Of a DNA stretch of 64,000 nt, positions 35,179 through 48,600 are shown in pieces. The position numbers were made by a program, and so were the translations under genes. The stretch is taken from positions 496,001 to 560,000 of the forward strand of contig NZ_JAIQDG010000001.1 in the NCBI RefSeq assembly GCF_020037125.1, written 5' to 3'. The notes below the pieces were generated by a model that had not been told where the DNA came from, made no database searches, and was given only the letters and a program-made list of their open reading frames with translations. This DNA comes from Myxococcus sp. RHSTA-1-4. GTDB lineage: Bacteria; Myxococcota; Myxococcia; Myxococcales; Myxococcaceae. Position 1 is the stretch's first letter; each line of letters begins with the position of its first letter.

Positions 35179-37205
35179 CAGTCAATCCTCCGGTAGGCGT
35201 CCGTCATCACCACCCGCTCGATGAGCGCCTTGAGGCGGTGGCCGCTCTTCGCGAACTCCTGCGACAGCGGCGCCAGGTACATGCGCTGCTCCTCCGCCGT
35301 CATCGGCCGGCCGAGGAACTCGTTCCAGATGCGCTTCACCGTGCAGCGCTCCAGGTCGCCCGTCTGCAGCATGCGCTGGACGAGGAGCTGGGGGCCGGCC
35401 TCGATGTTCTGCTCCTCGTCCGGCGTGCGGTAGAGGTACGTCTTCAGCATGCCCAGGCTGCTGGCGCCGTCACCGTCGTACGCCTGCATGACGTACTGGC
35501 CGCACTCGCCGCCGCAGTTGGTGTCGCCGTTGAGGGCGCAGTCACGGCACTTGGGGTCGAAGCGGGGGAACTGCTCCGGGGACAGGAACTGGGCGCTGCG
35601 CTCGGCGTAGCGGCCCCAGTGCGCGCCGGTGGGCTCGATGGTGGCGTGGCAGTAGTTGCAGCCGCAGCGCACCGCGAGGTTGTTCTCCCGGTTGCACGAG
35701 TCCTCGGGCGCGGGCAGGGAGACATCCGCCGGCGGGGAGAACGTCTTGCAGAGGAAGGCCTCGTAGAAGTGGTTCACCCGCGCGCGCTGCGTGGGGAAGC
35801 GGTAGAGGAAGGCGGGCGTGGTGAGCACACCGGCGTGCTCCCCGTCGCGCGTGTACTCCTCCCACCTGCCGTTCTCCTCGTAGGGCACCGCGGGCACCGC
35901 CTCCATGGCCGAGGGGGTGGTCACGTTGAAGATGCCCACGCCCTGCCGGTTCCGGTAGAACTCGGACAGGGTGCCATTCACGTAGGAGCGGCGCGTGGTG
36001 AGGATGTTGAAGTAGGGCTCGTCCCGCTTCACCACCGACTCGGCGATGCGCAGCGGCTCCTCGTTGAAGGCGGCCACGCGCAGCTCATGCACGCCGCGGA
36101 CGCCCTGCGCGGAGATGGCGTTGACCTCGCAGCGGCGGAAGCGGTCGCCACAGCCACAGCTCCGGTCCCCGGTGAAGCGGCCCGTCTCGCAGGACGCCAG
36201 GGTCCACGGGTTGTGGGTGCGGTTCTGCGCCTCAATCGCGCACACCTTGACGGGGTTGGGCGTGGTGGCCGTGGCCCAGAAGGGCTGGGTCTGCGCCATG
36301 ACGTAGCCCTCGCGCTGGAGGCAGCCGCGCGTGGGCAGGTAGTCGCCCTTGACGCCATTGCGCCAGTCGGGGTCCAGCGTGCAGCGCTTCAGCTCGGTGA
36401 GGGTCGGCCGGGAGGCGGGGTTGGGGTGCTTGAAGGCCACGAGGCGGCCGTTGGCATCCAGCTCCTCCACCGTCAGCGCGGCCGTGGCCGTCCTGCCCGG
36501 GTCCGGCACGCAGATGAACGGCTCCCTGGCCGCCCCGCGCACGTCGCAGAAGAAGAGGTACTTGCCCCAGGCGGTGCTCGTCTTCAGCGCCTCGCACGTG
36601 GACACCGCGTTGGCGCCCGCCGTGAAGGTGGCCAGCGGCGTGCAGCGGTGGAGGTTGGTGTCATAGTCGAACGTGACGGGCATGGGGACGCCGTGGTCGT
36701 CCCGGCACTTCGTCACCCGCGTCCGGAGGGGCTCCGCGTGGCTGTCCGGCTGCGACGCGGTGAGGCAGGCGTCCTGCTCGATGGTGGCGTCGCAGGTGAC
36801 GTTGTTGGCGCCGCGCAGCGCGCTGGCGGAGTTGCCGCTCAGCACGAGGGCGCTGTCAGCGGCGCCCGTGCCGCTCATCCGCGAGTTGCCGTTGTCGAAG
36901 ACGCTGGCGGAGATGTTGGAGCGCAGCAGCGCCCGGTGGTACGCGCGGATGCGGGCGTAGAACTCGTCCTTCTCCATCAGCGCGCGGATGTCCTCCGCGC
37001 CAATGGAGCCCTTGGCCTGGATGGCCAGATACTCCTCATGGGTGGGCGGACGCCCGAGCAGGTCCAACGAGAGCTGACGGAGGTGACGCTCCAGGGGCAC
37101 CTTCGCCACTGGCGCGCAGACGGCCGCTTCGTCCTGAGCGGCTGCTGGCTGAGCCAGGAGGAAGGCGGCGCCGGCCAGGGCGGCAAGGCAACGCACACGG
37201 TCCAA
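35178..37205 (-). CDS. Exported multidomain DUF1549/DUF1592-like c-type cytochrome protein
   Basis: A 675-residue secreted protein. The start is TTG 37205, chosen because GGAGGT lies 4 nt upstream; GTG 37196 is possible. A signal peptide ends A-A-A-Q. The segment L-S-L-D-L-L-G-R-P-P-T-H-E-E-Y (about 45-60) is DUF1549-like. R-A-R-V-N-H-F-Y-E-A-F (about 477) and the haem-type motif C-N-Y-C-H follow, with many other cysteines. Similar proteins in Planctomycetes and Myxococcota combine cytochrome and PSD-type domains and are encoded beside DUF1501 proteins. This is the first gene of the five-gene operon. Confidence 0.72.
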   Translation of the reverse strand: MDRVRCLAALAGAAFLLAQPAAAQDEAAVCAPVAKVPLERHLRQLSLDLLGRPPTHEEYLAIQAKGSIGAEDIRALMEKDEFYARIRAYHRALLRSNISASVFDNGNSRMSGTGAADSALVLSGNSASALRGANNVTCDATIEQDACLTASQPDSHAEPLRTRVTKCRDDHGVPMPVTFDYDTNLHRCTPLATFTAGANAVSTCEALKTSTAWGKYLFFCDVRGAAREPFICVPDPGRTATAALTVEELDANGRLVAFKHPNPASRPTLTELKRCTLDPDWRNGVKGDYLPTRGCLQREGYVMAQTQPFWATATTPNPVKVCAIEAQNRTHNPWTLASCETGRFTGDRSCGCGDRFRRCEVNAISAQGVRGVHELRVAAFNEEPLRIAESVVKRDEPYFNILTTRRSYVNGTLSEFYRNRQGVGIFNVTTPSAMEAVPAVPYEENGRWEEYTRDGEHAGVLTTPAFLYRFPTQRARVNHFYEAFLCKTFSPPADVSLPAPEDSCNRENNLAVRCGCNYCHATIEPTGAHWGRYAERSAQFLSPEQFPRFDPKCRDCALNGDTNCGGECGQYVMQAYDGDGASSLGMLKTYLYRTPDEEQNIEAGPQLLVQRMLQTGDLERCTVKRIWNEFLGRPMTAEEQRMYLAPLSQEFAKSGHRLKALIERVVMTDAYRRID

Positions 37206-37245
37206 GGGGACCTCCGAGAGGGGGGGTCGGGGGTGACTGTTTCTG

Positions 37246-37275
37246 AGTATGCTGGATTTTCTGGTTGAATATCAA
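37246..37275 (-). promoter_or_regulatory. Sigma-70-like promoter of the exported-protein operon
   Basis: On the minus strand TTGATA (37275-37270) and CATACT (37251-37246) are spaced 18 bp in an AT-rich intergenic patch. Transcription would begin about 33 nt before the TTG start at 37205. The boxes match the housekeeping consensus at 5/6 and 4/6 positions. Confidence 0.45.
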
Positions 37276-37376
37276 ACGATGGCGCAACGATTGCTACTCC
37301 GACATGTGGGGTCGGGTCGCTGGTGCAAGGGGGTGGCGGTTGCAACGGGGGGCGTGCCGGGAGAGATAGGAGGGTC

Positions 37377-37940
37377 ATGTCGAACGCCGCTCCCGCCCCG
37401 CTGCCGGCCCGGGTGAATGACCGGGCCTTCTACGTGTTCACCGCCGTGGTCTCCGCCGCCGCGCTGGCCTTCCTCGCGTGGATTCTGCTGGTGAGACGCG
37501 GAGGCCCGGTGGAGGGGGTGGACCTGCGCTTCCTGCCGGCGGTCAACGCGGGCCTCAACGCGACGGCGGCGGCGCTGCTCATCGCGGGGTGGGTGGCGGT
37601 GAAGCGCGGGGCGCGGCGGGCGCACCAGTACCTGATGGTGGCGGCCTTCGCGGCGTCGGCGCTCTTCCTGGTGTGCTACCTGGCCTACCACTTCGTGCAC
37701 GGGGACACGCGCTACGTGGGTGACTGGCGCGGACTGTACCTGAGCATCCTGGCCAGCCACGTGCTGCTGTCCATGTCGGTGGTGCCGCTGGCGCTGGTGG
37801 CCTTCTACTTCGCGTGGAGGAAGGAGTTCACCCGGCACCGCAAGGTGACGCGGTGGCTGGCGCCCATCTGGGTATACGTGTCGGTGACGGGCGTGGTCAT
37901 CTTCTTCATGCTCCGCGGCAGCATGCCGGCGGTGCCGTAG
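37377..37940 (+). CDS. DUF420 family membrane protein
   Basis: A 187-residue protein with five hydrophobic helices. ATG 37377 follows AGGAGG at 3 nt. The sequence F-L-P-A-V-N-A-G-L-N-A-T-A and the His positions in R-R-A-H-Q-Y and Y-H-F-V-H-G are characteristic of DUF420 (YozB-like) proteins. These are often found near cytochrome oxidase or haem-related genes. It is isolated here, divergent from the exported cytochrome operon and convergent with the phytochrome operon. The conserved His residues suggest metal or haem contact. Confidence 0.8.
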   Translation: MSNAAPAPLPARVNDRAFYVFTAVVSAAALAFLAWILLVRRGGPVEGVDLRFLPAVNAGLNATAAALLIAGWVAVKRGARRAHQYLMVAAFAASALFLVCYLAYHFVHGDTRYVGDWRGLYLSILASHVLLSMSVVPLALVAFYFAWRKEFTRHRKVTRWLAPIWVYVSVTGVVIFFMLRGSMPAVP

Positions 37941-37949
37941 GGCCCGCGC

Positions 37950-39146
37950 TCACGGCGTGGGCGAGACAGGGGGAGCGCCGGACACGGAGCCCCTGGACTC
38001 CAGCTCCGGCAGGCCGCGCGGCAGGCGCACGATGAAGGTGCTGCCGCGGCCCTCCTGGCTCTCCACGTGGATGGTGCCTCCGTGCAGCTCCACCAGGCGG
38101 CGCGCGCTGGCCAGCCCCACGCCGCTGCCGGAGACGTCCGGGGACACGTTGCTCCCGCGGTGGAAGCGCTCGAAGACGAGGGGCAGGTCCCCGGCGGGGA
38201 TGCCCACGCCCTCGTCCGACACCTCCAGCCGCACCTGGTCCACGGGACTGGCGGGCTCCACGGCCAGCATCACCGTGACGGTGGTGCCCGGGGCGCTGTA
38301 CTTCACCGCGTTGCCCAGCAGGTTCTCCAGCACGCGCTCCAGGGCCTGGGCGTCCCAGTCCCCGGTGAAGTCACCGCCCTCGGCGTGCAGGACGAAGCGG
38401 TGCCGGGCGGAGGCCTCCATCGCGTGCACCTTGGAGTCCACCAGGGCGCGCAAATCCAACCGTTCGCGGCGCAGCGGCTGCATCTCGCTCCGCGTCACCT
38501 CCAGGAAGTGGTCGATGAGCTCGCTCATGCGGTGCGCGGCGCGGACGATGTGCTCCAGCCGCGACTCCTGCGCGGTGGTGAGGGTGCCCTGGGGGAGCTG
38601 GCGGCGCAGCAACTGGGCGTTGAGGGCCATGATTTGCAGCGGCCCCTTGAGGTCGTGCGTGGCCATGGCGAACAGCTCGTCGCGCACCGCCAGCGCCTCG
38701 ACGGCGGCGCGCTCGGCCCGCTCGGCCCGCTCCCGGCGCGACTCCAGCTCGCGCGTCATGCGCACCGTGTCCACCGCGGCCAGCAGGCTGCGGCGCAGCC
38801 GGCCCGCGCTGTAGCTCTCCTTGACGAGATAGTCCTGGGCGCCCGCCTTCATCGCGTCCACCGCCACGCGCTCGTTGCCGCTGCCGGTGAGCATCACCAC
38901 CGCGGGGACCGCGCCGGGGATGCGCGACTGGAGCTCGCGCAGCAACCCGAGCCCCGTCATGCCGGGCAGGTGGTAGTCCACCAGGACGACGTCCGGCGGC
39001 GCGGCGATGATGCGCGGCAGGGCCTCCTCCGCCGACGTGGCGGTGTCCAGCACCCAGCGCGACTCCTCGTCACGCTCCAGGGCGCGGCGCACGGCGAGCC
39101 GGTCCGCCGGGCTGTCGTCGACCATCAGCACGCGCAGGCCACTCAT
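37950..39146 (-). CDS. Receiver-histidine kinase hybrid (REC-HisKA-HATPase)
   Basis: A 398-residue cytosolic protein. The N-terminal receiver domain has V-D-D-S-P-A-D near the start, the phospho-acceptor Asp in V-L-V-D-Y-H-L-P-G and the conserved Lys in Y-L-V-K-E. The kinase part has H-box A-T-H-D-L-K-G-P-L and HATPase N- and G-boxes (N-A-V-K-Y-S, G-S-G-V-G-L-A). Its ATG overlaps the stop of a 40-residue frame (ATGA) at the end of the phytochrome operon. It probably receives phosphate from the phytochrome and then signals onward. Confidence 0.88.
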   Translation of the reverse strand: MSGLRVLMVDDSPADRLAVRRALERDEESRWVLDTATSAEEALPRIIAAPPDVVLVDYHLPGMTGLGLLRELQSRIPGAVPAVVMLTGSGNERVAVDAMKAGAQDYLVKESYSAGRLRRSLLAAVDTVRMTRELESRRERAERAERAAVEALAVRDELFAMATHDLKGPLQIMALNAQLLRRQLPQGTLTTAQESRLEHIVRAAHRMSELIDHFLEVTRSEMQPLRRERLDLRALVDSKVHAMEASARHRFVLHAEGGDFTGDWDAQALERVLENLLGNAVKYSAPGTTVTVMLAVEPASPVDQVRLEVSDEGVGIPAGDLPLVFERFHRGSNVSPDVSGSGVGLASARRLVELHGGTIHVESQEGRGSTFIVRLPRGLPELESRGSVSGAPPVSPTP

Positions 39147-39264
39147 GACGGCGGCCCTCCGGTGCCGGGCCGCCGGGCCGCGGTGAGCCAGGAGGCCTGG
39201 AGCGCCCGCGCGGCGGCATCCGCGCCGCTGGCCTCCACCCGCAGCAGGGGGCGCTGCTCGCTCA

Positions 39265-39265
<1 letters not shown>
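39143..39265 (-). CDS. 40-residue peptide, possible remnant of a receiver domain
   Basis: A 40-residue frame that starts with an ATG overlapping the phytochrome stop (TGATG) and ends overlapping the next ATG (ATGA). It is coupled at both ends, which argues that it is translated. The sequence R-P-L-L-R-V-E-A-S-G-A-D at its start looks like a decayed form of the receiver-domain opening L-L-V-E-D-N-P-A-D that normally follows bacteriophytochromes. The two acidic pocket residues are reduced to one Glu. It could be a relic or simply a coupling linker. Confidence 0.5.
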
Positions 39266-43027
<3,762 letters not shown>

Positions 43028-43031
43028 CACG

Positions 43032-43059
43032 GGCTCCCGGCCTCACAAGGCCGGGAGCC
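43032..43059. terminator. Strong hairpin between convergent genes
   Basis: A perfect 11-bp stem, GGCTCCCGGCC / GGCCGGGAGCC, with a TCACAA loop lies between the stop of the immunity gene and the stop of the subtilisin-like gene. It could end transcription from both sides. No T-run follows, as is common in GC-rich genomes. Confidence 0.6.
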
Positions 43060-43078
43060 GTGCTCACCCGTACCTCAC

Positions 43079-45628
43079 TCAGCGGCAGAAGCCGTCCGCG
43101 GCGCAGGTGCTGCCCACGGCGCAGTTCAGGCCGGTACCGATACAGCTCGGCTGGCAGTACCCCGCCCCCGTGCTGTCCTCGTAGCAGACGTAATCGGGAC
43201 GGCAGTCGCCCTGGCCCGTGCCCACCGCCTGCGTACACGTCGCCAGACACGCCGCCGTGCCCGACGAGAAGGTGTAGCACTTGGAGCCCACCGGACATGC
43301 CGAGTCGCTGCAGTCCTTCGTGCAGTACCCACCCGGGTAGTTCGTCAGACACACGCCCCCGGAGCAGTCGAGGTCGGAGAAGCACGCCGCGCCCACCTCC
43401 AGCTCCGGCTCATCCTCGATGGGCGCCAGCGGCAGCAGGTCGAAGCTCACGCCGCTGAGGGTCTCATCCTCCTCCAGCACCAGCGGCTCGAAGGTGTCCA
43501 GGTTGCGCCAGAAGCCGGTGCGCTCACCGTCCTCGAAGAGCTCGCCGTCCTGGTCCTCGTCGATGGTGGCCAGCGCGTAATACGTGCGCGGCTCCAGGTC
43601 GATGGAGTACGCGTAGTTCGCCGAAGCGCGAGCCACCGTGATGGCCTCCTCCGACGCCTGCCACTCGCCCCCCTCCTGCCACACGAAGGCGACGATGGCG
43701 TCCAGGCCGTCGGCGGCCCCCACGGCAATCTGCACCCCCACCGAGGCCGAGCCCGCCGCACCGGAGCCCGCCAGGTTCAGGGTCGCCGTGTAGTCCCCAT
43801 CCGCCAGCCCCGCCGCGTCCACCGTCACATTCACATTGGCCGTGCCGAACGCCGGCACCGTCACCTGGCTCGGAGAGACGGAAACCCGCGAGGCCTGCGT
43901 CCCCGAGACACTCACCGACACCGTCAGGTCCCCGCCCTGGTTGCCACCCACGTTGCTCACCGTGAGCTGCTGCGTCCCGCTCCCCCGGAAGAAGAGCGAA
44001 GCGGTGGCGACACCGAGCTGAGGAGGCACGGTGCCCGGGTCCGTGTTGGCGACGCGCTGGAGCGCGGCATTCGCGTTGACAAGGCCCGAGCCACAGCCAC
44101 CCGGGCACTGCGAGCCAGGGATGGCGGTGGCGGTGGCCTTCAGGATGCTCTCCGCCAGCGCGGGCGTGAGGTTCGCCTGCCCCGCCCGCGCCGCCATCAG
44201 CGCCACCACGCCGGCCACGTGCGGTGCGGCCATGCTGGTGCCCTGCGAGAAGGTGTACGCCGGCTGGTTGTTCTCGTCACGCGCGGTGGACAGCACCCCG
44301 TCCGGGTAGTCGTCGCCGTTGAGGTCCTCGACCATCTCGCCGCCGGAAGCCATGACGTCCACCGCCGACCCGTAGTTGGAGAAGCTGCTGCGCCGGCCCG
44401 ACAGGCCGGTGGAGCCCACGCAGATGACGTTGTTCTGGTTGCACGGCGTGCTCCGGCTGGCCTCCATGTTCTCGTTGCCCGCGGCGATGACGAAGATGGC
44501 GCCGCGGCCGGTGCCGGCGTTGATGGCGTCCTGATAGGACTGCTGCGGCGGCGCCTCACCGCCCAGGCTCATGTTCACCACCTTGGCCGGATTCGGGTTG
44601 GCCGGCACGCCCGTCACGCCGCCCCCCGTGGCCCAGGTCATGCCCGCCACGATGTCGAAGGTGGTGCCACCCTCCTTGCCCAGCACGCGCACCGGGAGGA
44701 TGCGCGCATTCCAGGCCACACCCGCCACGCCGCTGGTGTTGGTGTTCGTCTCCGCGGCGATGGTGCCCGACACGTGCGAGCCGTGCCACGAGGAGCCGCC
44801 GTTGGGCAGGTCGCCGCCCTGGTCCAGCGGGTTGTTGTCACGGCCGTTGCCGTCCCCCGCGTTGGCCGTGTCCGAAATCATGTCGTAGCCGGCCAGGCGG
44901 CGGTTATCGAGGTCCGGGTGCGGGACGATGCCCGTGTCCAGCACCGCCACCACCACGCCCGTCGCGTCCGACTCGATGTCCCACGCGGCCGGCAGGTTGA
45001 GCGTGGGGTAGTGCCACTGCGCGCTGTAGGCCCTGTCATTGGGCACCTTCAGCGGGTACATGCGCAGGTTGCTCTCCGTGAAGCGCACGCCCGGCACCTT
45101 CGCGAGCTGCGCCACCAGCCCGCGCGTCTCCTCCGCCGTCACCGCGTGGCCGTCCAGCGCCTCGAAGCCCACCAGGTGCAGATACTCGCTGGCGTAGCCC
45201 TTGTGCGTCGCGCGGTAGCCGGGGAGCTTCGCCGCCTCCAGCACGCGCTCGGGCAGCAGGCCCGCTTCCTCGAAGCGCAGGATGACGTCTCCCGGAATCG
45301 TGGGGTCCGTCTTCGGAATGCGCGCCAGCGGCGGCTCGCCCACCGGGGGCCGGACGATGGGCAGGCCCGGGTCCGTCACCACCGGGCCCGTCGTTCCCAA
45401 CCCCTGCGCGCGCTGCCCACGCACCGCGGCCTTCACCTTCTCCAGGTCGGCCTTGCCGAACGGCGAGCGGATGGCGCGGGAGACCCCACCCTCCGCGGAC
45501 TCGTTGTTGCTGCGGAAGGGCGTCAGCTCGCCACGGATGGTGCCCTTGCCGACGGACGGCCCATCACCATCACCATCATCACAGGCGGAGGACAGAACAA
45601 GCAGACCCAGGAGCAACAGGCGACGCAT
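43079..45628 (-). CDS. Subtilisin-like serine protease lipoprotein
   Basis: An 849-residue S8 family protease. ATG 45628 follows GAGGGGG. The lipobox is L-S-S-A-C-D. A propeptide-like region (about 30-200) is followed by the catalytic domain with Asp in A-V-L-D-T-G-I, His in H-G-S-H-V-S-G-T and Ser in G-T-S-M-A-A-P-H-V-A-G, all present. Then come an Ig-like domain, a pre-peptidase-like beta domain and a Cys-rich C-terminal region (about 16 cysteines in 90 residues) typical of myxobacterial surface proteins. It should act at the cell surface, for example in prey or protein degradation. Confidence 0.9.
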   Translation of the reverse strand: MRRLLLLGLLVLSSACDDGDGDGPSVGKGTIRGELTPFRSNNESAEGGVSRAIRSPFGKADLEKVKAAVRGQRAQGLGTTGPVVTDPGLPIVRPPVGEPPLARIPKTDPTIPGDVILRFEEAGLLPERVLEAAKLPGYRATHKGYASEYLHLVGFEALDGHAVTAEETRGLVAQLAKVPGVRFTESNLRMYPLKVPNDRAYSAQWHYPTLNLPAAWDIESDATGVVVAVLDTGIVPHPDLDNRRLAGYDMISDTANAGDGNGRDNNPLDQGGDLPNGGSSWHGSHVSGTIAAETNTNTSGVAGVAWNARILPVRVLGKEGGTTFDIVAGMTWATGGGVTGVPANPNPAKVVNMSLGGEAPPQQSYQDAINAGTGRGAIFVIAAGNENMEASRSTPCNQNNVICVGSTGLSGRRSSFSNYGSAVDVMASGGEMVEDLNGDDYPDGVLSTARDENNQPAYTFSQGTSMAAPHVAGVVALMAARAGQANLTPALAESILKATATAIPGSQCPGGCGSGLVNANAALQRVANTDPGTVPPQLGVATASLFFRGSGTQQLTVSNVGGNQGGDLTVSVSVSGTQASRVSVSPSQVTVPAFGTANVNVTVDAAGLADGDYTATLNLAGSGAAGSASVGVQIAVGAADGLDAIVAFVWQEGGEWQASEEAITVARASANYAYSIDLEPRTYYALATIDEDQDGELFEDGERTGFWRNLDTFEPLVLEEDETLSGVSFDLLPLAPIEDEPELEVGAACFSDLDCSGGVCLTNYPGGYCTKDCSDSACPVGSKCYTFSSGTAACLATCTQAVGTGQGDCRPDYVCYEDSTGAGYCQPSCIGTGLNCAVGSTCAADGFCR

Positions 45629-45699
45629 ACGGTACAACCCCCTCGAAATACGGTCAGTGGGGGCACCCTAGCATTGCCAGTACGGGCGGAAATCGATTC

Positions 45700-48600
45700 T
45701 CAGCTCGCCATCACCTCGCCGCTTCCGCCGTCCGTGTCCTCGCCAACGTTGCCGTCGGGCTCATCCTCCAGCGCGTCGACGTCCCGTGGCACGCCGTCCA
45801 CGTAGGTGACGACGTTGCCCGGCATGGCGGGCACGCGAGGCCCCGGAGTCACCACACCAGTGAGGTTGAGCGGGTCCACCCCGGAGAGCTGCACCCGCAC
45901 GCCCGACGGAGCCTGGCGGCGCACGGCGCGCGCCATGTCCACCGCCTCCGGCAGCGCGAACTGCTCGCCCACGAAGCCCGCCACGAAGCGGCCGCCGCGC
46001 ACCTCGCCGCGCGCCTCCATGCGCCGGTACACGAACAGCAACTCGCGCCAGGTGGGCGCCAGCGCCTCGCGCATGACGAGGTCCCTCCAGACGATGCCGT
46101 AGCGCTGGAGGAACAGGCGCGCCAGCGACTCCATCACCTCGTCCGCGGGCTTCGGCTCGGCCGGGGCCAGCAGGCTCCAGCGGCCCGGGCCGCCGCGCTG
46201 CAACAGCTTCTGCCGCTTGCGGTGCGCCGGGCTCTGGAGCACGCGCAGGTTCTGCACCGCGTCCGCCGTCACCAGCCCGCGCGCCACCAATTCCCACAGC
46301 GCGTCCTCCACCTCCGCGGGCAGCCGCCGCGCGCGCGTCACCAGGTCCTGGAAGAAGCACGCGCCGCGCCGCTCCAGCACCGCCACCACGTCCTTCGCGG
46401 CGGCGCTCAGGTCCGGCGGCGTCCACACGTCCCCGTCCGCCAGCACGGCGTGGGGCCGCGCCGACGTGAGCATCCACTCCAGGTCCTCGCGCAGCACGAA
46501 GGTCAGCGGCGCATTGCGCGTGGGCGATGCCCGCGAGCGCGGCGGCGGAGCGGCCTCGGGCTCCGGCGGTGTCACCGGCGCGCCCCGGCGCGGCCCCGGC
46601 GCGGGCTTCGCGTCCTTCATCGTCAGCCGGCCCCAGGCCACCTCGCCCGAGTAGCAGGCCCGCTCCAGCATGTCCGGCGTGTACCCGCGCATGCGCGCCG
46701 GCAGGAGGAAGCGCTCCCACGCGGAGGCCGGCGCCTCGTACCCCTGCAGCAGGCGCACCGCCTTGAGCAACCCCGTGGAGCCGCGCAGCGCGTCCACGTC
46801 CTCCAGGTGGTGCCACCGGAAGAGGAAGCGCATGAAGTCCTGCGCGCTCAGCGGCTCGATTTCCCTGCGCAGCCGCCCCACCGTCAGCCGGTGGATGCGC
46901 TGGAGCAGACGCCGGTCGCACCACTCCAGCGGCGGTGTCTCGCCCGGCGCCGGCGGCGACTCCAGCGGACGGAAGCGGCCGCGCAGCACGGAGCCCTGGG
47001 ACTCCAGCGTGTGCAGGGCGATGTTCACCTCGCCCTCGTCCAGCACGGTGAGCCGGGCCAGCTCCTCCACGGTGGTGGGGCCCAGCATCTCCATGCGCCC
47101 GCGCACCACCTGGAGGACGGCGGCGTCGCGCTCCACCGGCCTGTCGTGCGCCAGCACCGGCAGCGGCGGCTGCGTCACCGCGTCCGGGAAGAGCGCCCGC
47201 AGCGCGCTGCCCCGCTCGGCGGACACCAGGAAGCGGCCGGCCGGCAGCTCCAGCCAGGCCACGCGCCCCTGCTCGAGCAGCGGCGCCTCCAGCCCGCGCG
47301 GCACCTCGTGGGCGTGCACCAGCACCCACTGCAACAGGACGTCGTGCAGCTCGTCCTCGTCGCGCAGGGGCGGCGCGGCGTCCTCCACCACCGTGGTGAT
47401 GGCCGCCGCGTCCAGCGCGCCGAAGGCCGCCGCGTCCTCGGCGGGCATGGCGCGGCGCAGGGCCACGTTGCGCACGCGGCGCTCCTCGGCCGGCGCGTCG
47501 TCCAGGAAGGTGTACGGCTGGCTGTGAATCATCGCGTGCGAGAAGACGCTCGGCTCCGGCACGTCGCGCGCCTCCAGGCGGATGCGGCCGTCACGCATGC
47601 GCCGCAGCACCTCGCGCAGGCCCTCGATGTCCATCGCCTCGCGCAGGCAGTCGTCCATCGTCTGCTTCACCAGCGGGTGGTCCGGCAGCTCGAGGTCGGC
47701 GCCCCCGTGGTTGTCCTGGCAGCCCACCTGCGCGGGGAAGACGGCCGCCAGCAAGTCCTCGCTGCGCGCGCGCTGGAGGTTGGGCGCCACGCGCTTGCCG
47801 CCCATCATCCGGTGCAGCGCCAGCGCCCGCGTGGCCACCCACCGGAAGCGGGTGCCAAAAATCGGCGCCTGGAGCACCGCCTGCACCAGCACCTCCTCCA
47901 CGTTGTCCGGGTGGAGGAAGTCGAAGATGTCCGCCAGCGGGAAGGAGTGCTGCTCGCCCAGCGACAGGAGGATGCCGTCCTCGGTGGCCGCCGCCTGCAG
48001 TTCGAAGTCGAAGGAGCGGCAGAAGCGCTTGCGCAGCGCCATGCCCCACGCGCGGTTGATGCGGCTGCCGAAGGGCGCGTGGATGATGAGCTGCATGCCG
48101 CCCGCCTCGTCGAAGAAGCGCTCGGCCACCACCGTGGTGTGGCTGGGCACCGCGCCGAGCATCTTCTGCCCCAGCCGCAGGTAGCCCATCAGCGCGTCCA
48201 CCGCGGGCGGCGGCATGCGCAGCTCCTTCTCCAGGAAGCCCGCCGCGTCCTCGCGCTTCAGCAATTCCTCGCGCAGGCGGCCCACCTGGGCGGACAGCTC
48301 GTCCGTGCGGCCCGGCGCCTCGCCGCGCCAGAAGGGCACGTTGGGCGGCGCGCCCTTCGCGTCCTCCACCACCACCGTGCTGCCCATCACCCGCTGAATC
48401 CGCCACGCGGTGCTGCCCAGCAGGAAGATGTCCCCGGGCGAGGACTCCACCGCGAAGTCCTCGTCCAGCGTGCCCACCACCTTGCCCTCCGGCTCCGCGG
48501 TGACGCTGAAGGTGAAGGTGTCCGGAATGGCGCCGCCGTTGGTGAGCGCGGTGATGCGCACCCCGCGCCGGCCCTTGAGGCGCTGATTCACGCGGTCTCT

